The notes under the pieces are model-generated. The model was not told the DNA's origin, ran no database searches, and was given only the letters and a program-made list of their open reading frames with translations. Shown piece by piece: positions 6,783-10,384 of a stretch of 10,384 bases of DNA (position 1 is the stretch's first letter; the number at the start of each line of letters is the position of its first letter). The stretch comes from JBMZCV01 sp049613665. GTDB lineage: Bacteria; Bacteroidota; Bacteroidia; Chitinophagales; UBA2359. A program made the position numbers and the translations under genes. The stretch is from assembly GCA_049613665.1 (NCBI GenBank), contig JBMZCV010000176.1:1-10384 (forward strand), read 5' to 3'.

Positions 6783-6820
6783 AGGTGGCAGGCATTTCTA
6801 AAATGCTTACTACCTTTTTT
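6783..6820 (+). terminator. Intrinsic terminator after the DUF2797 gene
   Basis: A 15-base left arm (6783-6797) pairs with 6801-6815 around the 3-base loop CTA. Pairing includes two G-U wobbles and one C-A mismatch. The right arm runs straight into T6 (6815-6820). Stem, tight loop and T-run together make this the clearest terminator in the window. It closes the 4530-6755 operon and separates it from mfd. Confidence 0.85.
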
Positions 6821-6851
6821 ACAGCAAAATTTTCAGCATCTAAACAAAAAC

Positions 6852-9800
6852 ATGAATTTAGCAAACATTATCGAATTTTATCAGAAAGACAAAAGAACAA
6901 AACGAATCATTGAGAATTTGCAAAAAACGCAAAAAACACATTTGCATCTGAAAGGTTTGCAAGCCTCTCTGCCTGTTTTTGTGGCTACGGCTTTGTATTA
7001 CAATCTGCCTCAAAATTATCTTTTTATTCTCGATAATAAAGAAAATGCCGCTTACTTTCAGAATGATTTAAAAAATTTGTTGGGCAAAAAAAGCATCTTA
7101 TTTTTCCCTGATTCCTTCAAAAAACCTGCTCAATTCGACAATATCAGCAATAGCAATTTGCTCATGCGTGCCGAAACAGCCACAAAATTGTTGAATAGCC
7201 AAACGAAAGGCGAAATTTTGGTGAGCTATCCAGAAGCTTTGTTCGAAAAAATAGTGAACGCCAAAGCTCTCAACGAAAGTACGATTACCATTAAAATAAA
7301 CGAACAACTCGATGCCGATTTCATTATAGATATGCTAGTAGAATACGGCTTTCGGCACACCGATTTTGTGTACGAACCTGGATATTTTTCGATAAGAGGC
7401 GGTATTATTGATGTTTTTTCTTTCGGAAATGATATGCCTTATCGCATCGAATTGTTTGACGACGAAGTAGAAAGCATTCGAGTTTTCGACCCTTTGACAC
7501 AGCTTTCAGAAAAAAAAGTGCAGCAAGTGAGTATCATTCCAGATATTCAAACGCAATTTGAGCATCAGCAAAAAACATCTCTTTTTCAACTGTTGCCTAA
7601 AAATACAGTTGTTTGGACAAAAGATTTAGACAGTTTGTTGAAAATAAATCAGGCTTGTTACGAAAAAATAATTCGTTTGATAGAAAATTTAGAAAGCCAA
7701 AACTTATTAGAAGAACACGAAGTTTTCGCAAAATATACTGCTCAACAATTTATTGATTCGGAAAATTTGCTCAAAGATATGTTGGCATTTTCTGTCATTG
7801 AAATTGGCGAAAAACCATATTTGAAAGGCATAGAAATAGCTTATAACACGAGTTTTCAACCACTTTTCAACAAAAATTTTCAACTTTTATCTCAAAACTT
7901 AAAAGAAAACACCCAAAAAGGCCTGCTCAATTTCATTTTTGCGGATAATGCTAGACAAGTCAATCGCTTTCAGCAAATTTTTGAAGACATGGAAAAAGAG
8001 CCGCCACGCTATCATGCACTTACTTCTACGGTGCATCAAGGTTTTATCGACTATGATTTGAAAATAACTTGCTATACCGACCATCAAATTTTTGACCGTT
8101 TTTATAAATATCAACTCAAACGAAAATTTACGAGCAAAGATAAGGTAATGACTGTCAAAATGTTGCGTGAGCTGCAAAATGGCGATTTTGTAACACACAT
8201 AGACCATGGAATTGGCGTTTATTCTGGTCTCGAAAAAATTACGGTTAATGGCAAGTTGCAAGAAGTGATGCGTATTGTTTACAAAAATAGAGACATTTTG
8301 TACGTCAATATCAATTCGCTACACAAAGTGAGCAAATATGTAGGCAAAGATGGCAAAATACCCAAAATTAATAGATTGGGTTCTGATGCGTGGCAGGCTG
8401 TAAAGCGAAAAACGAAACGCAAAATAAAGGATATTGCCGAAGATTTGATAAAACTATATGCCAAACGAAAGGCAGCAAAAGGGTTTGCATTTGCGAAAGA
8501 TACTTATTTGCAAGCCGAAATTGAGGCTTCTTTTATTTATGAAGACACGCCAGACCAACTGAAAGCAACCGAAGCCGTGAAAATTGATATGGAATCAGAA
8601 AATCCAATGGATAGATTGGTGTGTGGCGATGTGGGTTTTGGCAAAACAGAAATTGCGGTAAGAGCAGCCGCAAAAGCAGTTGCCGATGGAAAACAAGTCG
8701 CTATTCTTGTGCCAACAACCATTTTGGCCTTGCAACATCACAAAACATTCCAAGAACGATTCAAAAATTTTCCTTGCGAAATAGATTTTCTAAACCGTTT
8801 TAAAACAGCCAAGCAAAAAAAGGAAACTTTGAAAAATTTGGCGGCAGGCCAAGTTGATATTATCATTGGTACTCATGCTTTGGTCGGAAAAGCGGTAAAA
8901 TTCAAAGATTTGGGCTTATTGATTATTGACGAAGAGCAAAAATTTGGCGTATCTACAAAAGAAAAGTTGCGAAATGTGAAAATAAATGTAGATACACTCA
9001 CATTAACTGCAACGCCGATTCCTCGAACTTTGCAATTTTCATTGATGAGTGCAAGAGATATGTCGATTATCGCAACGCCGCCGCCAAACCGACGGCCTGT
9101 GCAAACGGAATTGATGAGTTTTAATGAGGAAAAAATAAGAAAAGCCATCAATTACGAAATTTATCGAGGCGGCCAAGTCTTTTTTATTCACAATCGAATC
9201 AAAGATTTGGTAGAATTGGCAAGCGTGATAAAGCGACTTTGCCCAAATATCGATGTCGGTATTGCGAATGGACAAATGACAAATAAAATGCTCGAAGAGC
9301 GTATGCTCAAATTTATAAAGGCAGAATATGATGTGTTGGTGTGTACCAACATCGTAGAATCGGGTTTAGATATTGCAAATGCCAATACCATCATTATAAA
9401 CAATGCACACAATTATGGTTTGAGCGATTTGCATCAGCTTCGTGGGCGTGTTGGCCGCTCCAATCGCAAAGCATTTTGCTATCTTATTTCTCCGCCCGTT
9501 CACACTTTGCCAGATGACTCTCGAAAAAGGCTAAAGGCTATTGAGCAATATTCTAATCTTGGCGATGGCTGGCAAGTAGCGATGAAAGATTTGAATATTA
9601 GAGGAGCAGGAAACTTGTTGGGTGGCGAGCAAAGTGGCTTTATTGCCGATATTGGTTTCAATATTTACCACAAAATATTGGACGAAGCCGTGCAAGAACT
9701 CAAAGAAACTTCGTTTAAAGAAGTGTTTAAAGACCAAATCATAAAAGACAAAACTTTTGTTAGAGATTGCCAAATAGATACCGACCAAGAGCTGCTGATT

Positions 9801-10229
9801 CCAGACCGATATGTGAACAACATTAATGAGCGTTTGCGACTTTATACCGAACTCAACAATTTGAAAGATGAAACCACTTTGCAAACTTTTGGCAAAACAT
9901 TGGAAGACCGCTTTGGAGCATTGCCAAAACCTGTCAAAGACTTATTTCATACGGTTCGTGTGCGTTGGGTGGCCAAAAAATTGGGCTTTGAACGTATTTT
10001 GTTTAAAAATGGTAAGTTGAAATGCTATTTTATTTCCAATCAAGAATCTACTTATTATCAAAGTCCGTTGTTTATGCAAGTTCTGCAATATAGCCAAACA
10101 CATGCAAAACAAGCTCATTTTAAACAAACGAGTAAATATTTGCTTATGATTTTTGATAACATAAAAAATATGCAAGCCGCTCATGCTATTTTGCAAGAGG
10201 TGGAACAGTATATTGAAAAAAGCAAGTAA
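6852..10229 (+). CDS. mfd: Transcription-repair coupling factor Mfd
   Basis: This encodes Mfd, the ATP-driven DNA translocase that pushes or removes RNA polymerase stalled at lesions and recruits UvrA for nucleotide excision repair. At 1125 residues it is full length (E. coli about 1148). Domains seen: a UvrB-like N-terminal module with 'YEPGYFSIRGGIIDVF' near 176-191; a CarD-like RNA-polymerase-interacting domain starting 'LQNGDFVTHIDHGIGVYSG' near 440; helicase motor with Walker A 'GDVGFGKTE' near 592, Walker B-type 'DEEQKFGV' near 693, 'TATPIPRTL' near 718 and motif VI 'QLRGRVGRS' near 862-870; the RecG-like translocation motif 'NIRGAGNLLGGEQSG' near 913-930; and the C-terminal TRCF domain near 980-1080, which masks UvrA binding. 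All key motor residues are intact. ATG 6852 follows a terminator, so mfd should have its own promoter within 6816-6851 or overlapping the hairpin; none is clear. TAA ends the gene. Confidence 0.98.
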   Translation: MNLANIIEFYQKDKRTKRIIENLQKTQKTHLHLKGLQASLPVFVATALYYNLPQNYLFILDNKENAAYFQNDLKNLLGKKSILFFPDSFKKPAQFDNISNSNLLMRAETATKLLNSQTKGEILVSYPEALFEKIVNAKALNESTITIKINEQLDADFIIDMLVEYGFRHTDFVYEPGYFSIRGGIIDVFSFGNDMPYRIELFDDEVESIRVFDPLTQLSEKKVQQVSIIPDIQTQFEHQQKTSLFQLLPKNTVVWTKDLDSLLKINQACYEKIIRLIENLESQNLLEEHEVFAKYTAQQFIDSENLLKDMLAFSVIEIGEKPYLKGIEIAYNTSFQPLFNKNFQLLSQNLKENTQKGLLNFIFADNARQVNRFQQIFEDMEKEPPRYHALTSTVHQGFIDYDLKITCYTDHQIFDRFYKYQLKRKFTSKDKVMTVKMLRELQNGDFVTHIDHGIGVYSGLEKITVNGKLQEVMRIVYKNRDILYVNINSLHKVSKYVGKDGKIPKINRLGSDAWQAVKRKTKRKIKDIAEDLIKLYAKRKAAKGFAFAKDTYLQAEIEASFIYEDTPDQLKATEAVKIDMESENPMDRLVCGDVGFGKTEIAVRAAAKAVADGKQVAILVPTTILALQHHKTFQERFKNFPCEIDFLNRFKTAKQKKETLKNLAAGQVDIIIGTHALVGKAVKFKDLGLLIIDEEQKFGVSTKEKLRNVKINVDTLTLTATPIPRTLQFSLMSARDMSIIATPPPNRRPVQTELMSFNEEKIRKAINYEIYRGGQVFFIHNRIKDLVELASVIKRLCPNIDVGIANGQMTNKMLEERMLKFIKAEYDVLVCTNIVESGLDIANANTIIINNAHNYGLSDLHQLRGRVGRSNRKAFCYLISPPVHTLPDDSRKRLKAIEQYSNLGDGWQVAMKDLNIRGAGNLLGGEQSGFIADIGFNIYHKILDEAVQELKETSFKEVFKDQIIKDKTFVRDCQIDTDQELLIPDRYVNNINERLRLYTELNNLKDETTLQTFGKTLEDRFGALPKPVKDLFHTVRVRWVAKKLGFERILFKNGKLKCYFISNQESTYYQSPLFMQVLQYSQTHAKQAHFKQTSKYLLMIFDNIKNMQAAHAILQEVEQYIEKSK

Positions 10230-10279
10230 AATGATAAACAGCTATTTCCGCTTTGACGTTTTAATGACAATTAACAATT

Positions 10280-10300
10280 TGCAATAAAATATTGCATTTT
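10280..10300 (+). terminator. Candidate terminator downstream of mfd
   Basis: TGCAATA (10280-10286) and TATTGCA (10290-10296) form a perfect 7-base-pair stem with loop AAA, followed by TTTT and a further T-rich stretch. It begins 51 bases after the mfd stop. The stem is AT-rich, so termination would be weaker than at 6783-6820. The remaining bases to the window end hold nothing I can assign. Confidence 0.5.
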
Positions 10301-10384
10301 AATATTATTTTGTATTTAATGTATAAAAATATCGTCAGAAAATCAAAAAGATTGACCTTTTAAAAATTAGTCTTTTGGTGCAAA

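Noticed and set aside
1..10384. CRISPR array, insertion sequence, tRNA or rRNA gene
   Set aside because: No regularly spaced repeats, transposase motifs, terminal inverted repeats with target duplication, or tRNA-like cloverleaf sequences were found on either strand by eye.

Overview
The window looks like a chromosomal segment of a Bacteroidota bacterium, probably from the Cytophagales or a neighbouring group. The DNA is visibly AT-rich and there are no convincing Shine-Dalgarno sequences before the starts. Exported proteins have signal peptides ending in the '-AQ' style common in that phylum, and several intergenic regions carry a TAnnTTTG element, the Bacteroidota -7 promoter motif. A BatD-like protein and a DUF2797 protein fit the same picture. 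The group assignment is inferred from style, not from any database search.

All seven genes lie on the + strand. From left to right they are: (1) a small CoA-binding-fold (Rossmann) protein, whose conserved first segment lies upstream of its first usable ATG and behind an in-frame TGA; (2) a secreted endonuclease/exonuclease/phosphatase-fold phosphodiesterase that most resembles bacterial neutral sphingomyelinases; (3) a BatD-like membrane protein standing without the other bat genes; (4) a small predicted outer-membrane beta-barrel; (5) an alpha-helical protein of unknown function; (6) a DUF2797 protein with a four-cysteine zinc-knuckle-like module and a GIY-YIG-like segment; (7) complete mfd, the transcription-repair coupling factor.

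The layout suggests several short transcription units. Genes 1 and 2 are 38 bases apart and may be co-transcribed. batD and the beta-barrel gene each have their own TATATTTG-type promoter candidate. Genes 5 and 6 are separated by only 6 bases and should be one operon. That operon ends in a strong intrinsic terminator before mfd, and mfd is followed by a weaker terminator candidate. Genes 2 to 4 all encode envelope or exported products; genes 1 and 5 to 7 look cytoplasmic.

I see no mobile element, CRISPR array, tRNA or rRNA, and no clear new multi-gene system. The items most worth a second look are the broken or non-canonical start of gene 1, the sphingomyelinase-like enzyme, and the paired unknowns (helical protein plus DUF2797/GIY-YIG-like protein).
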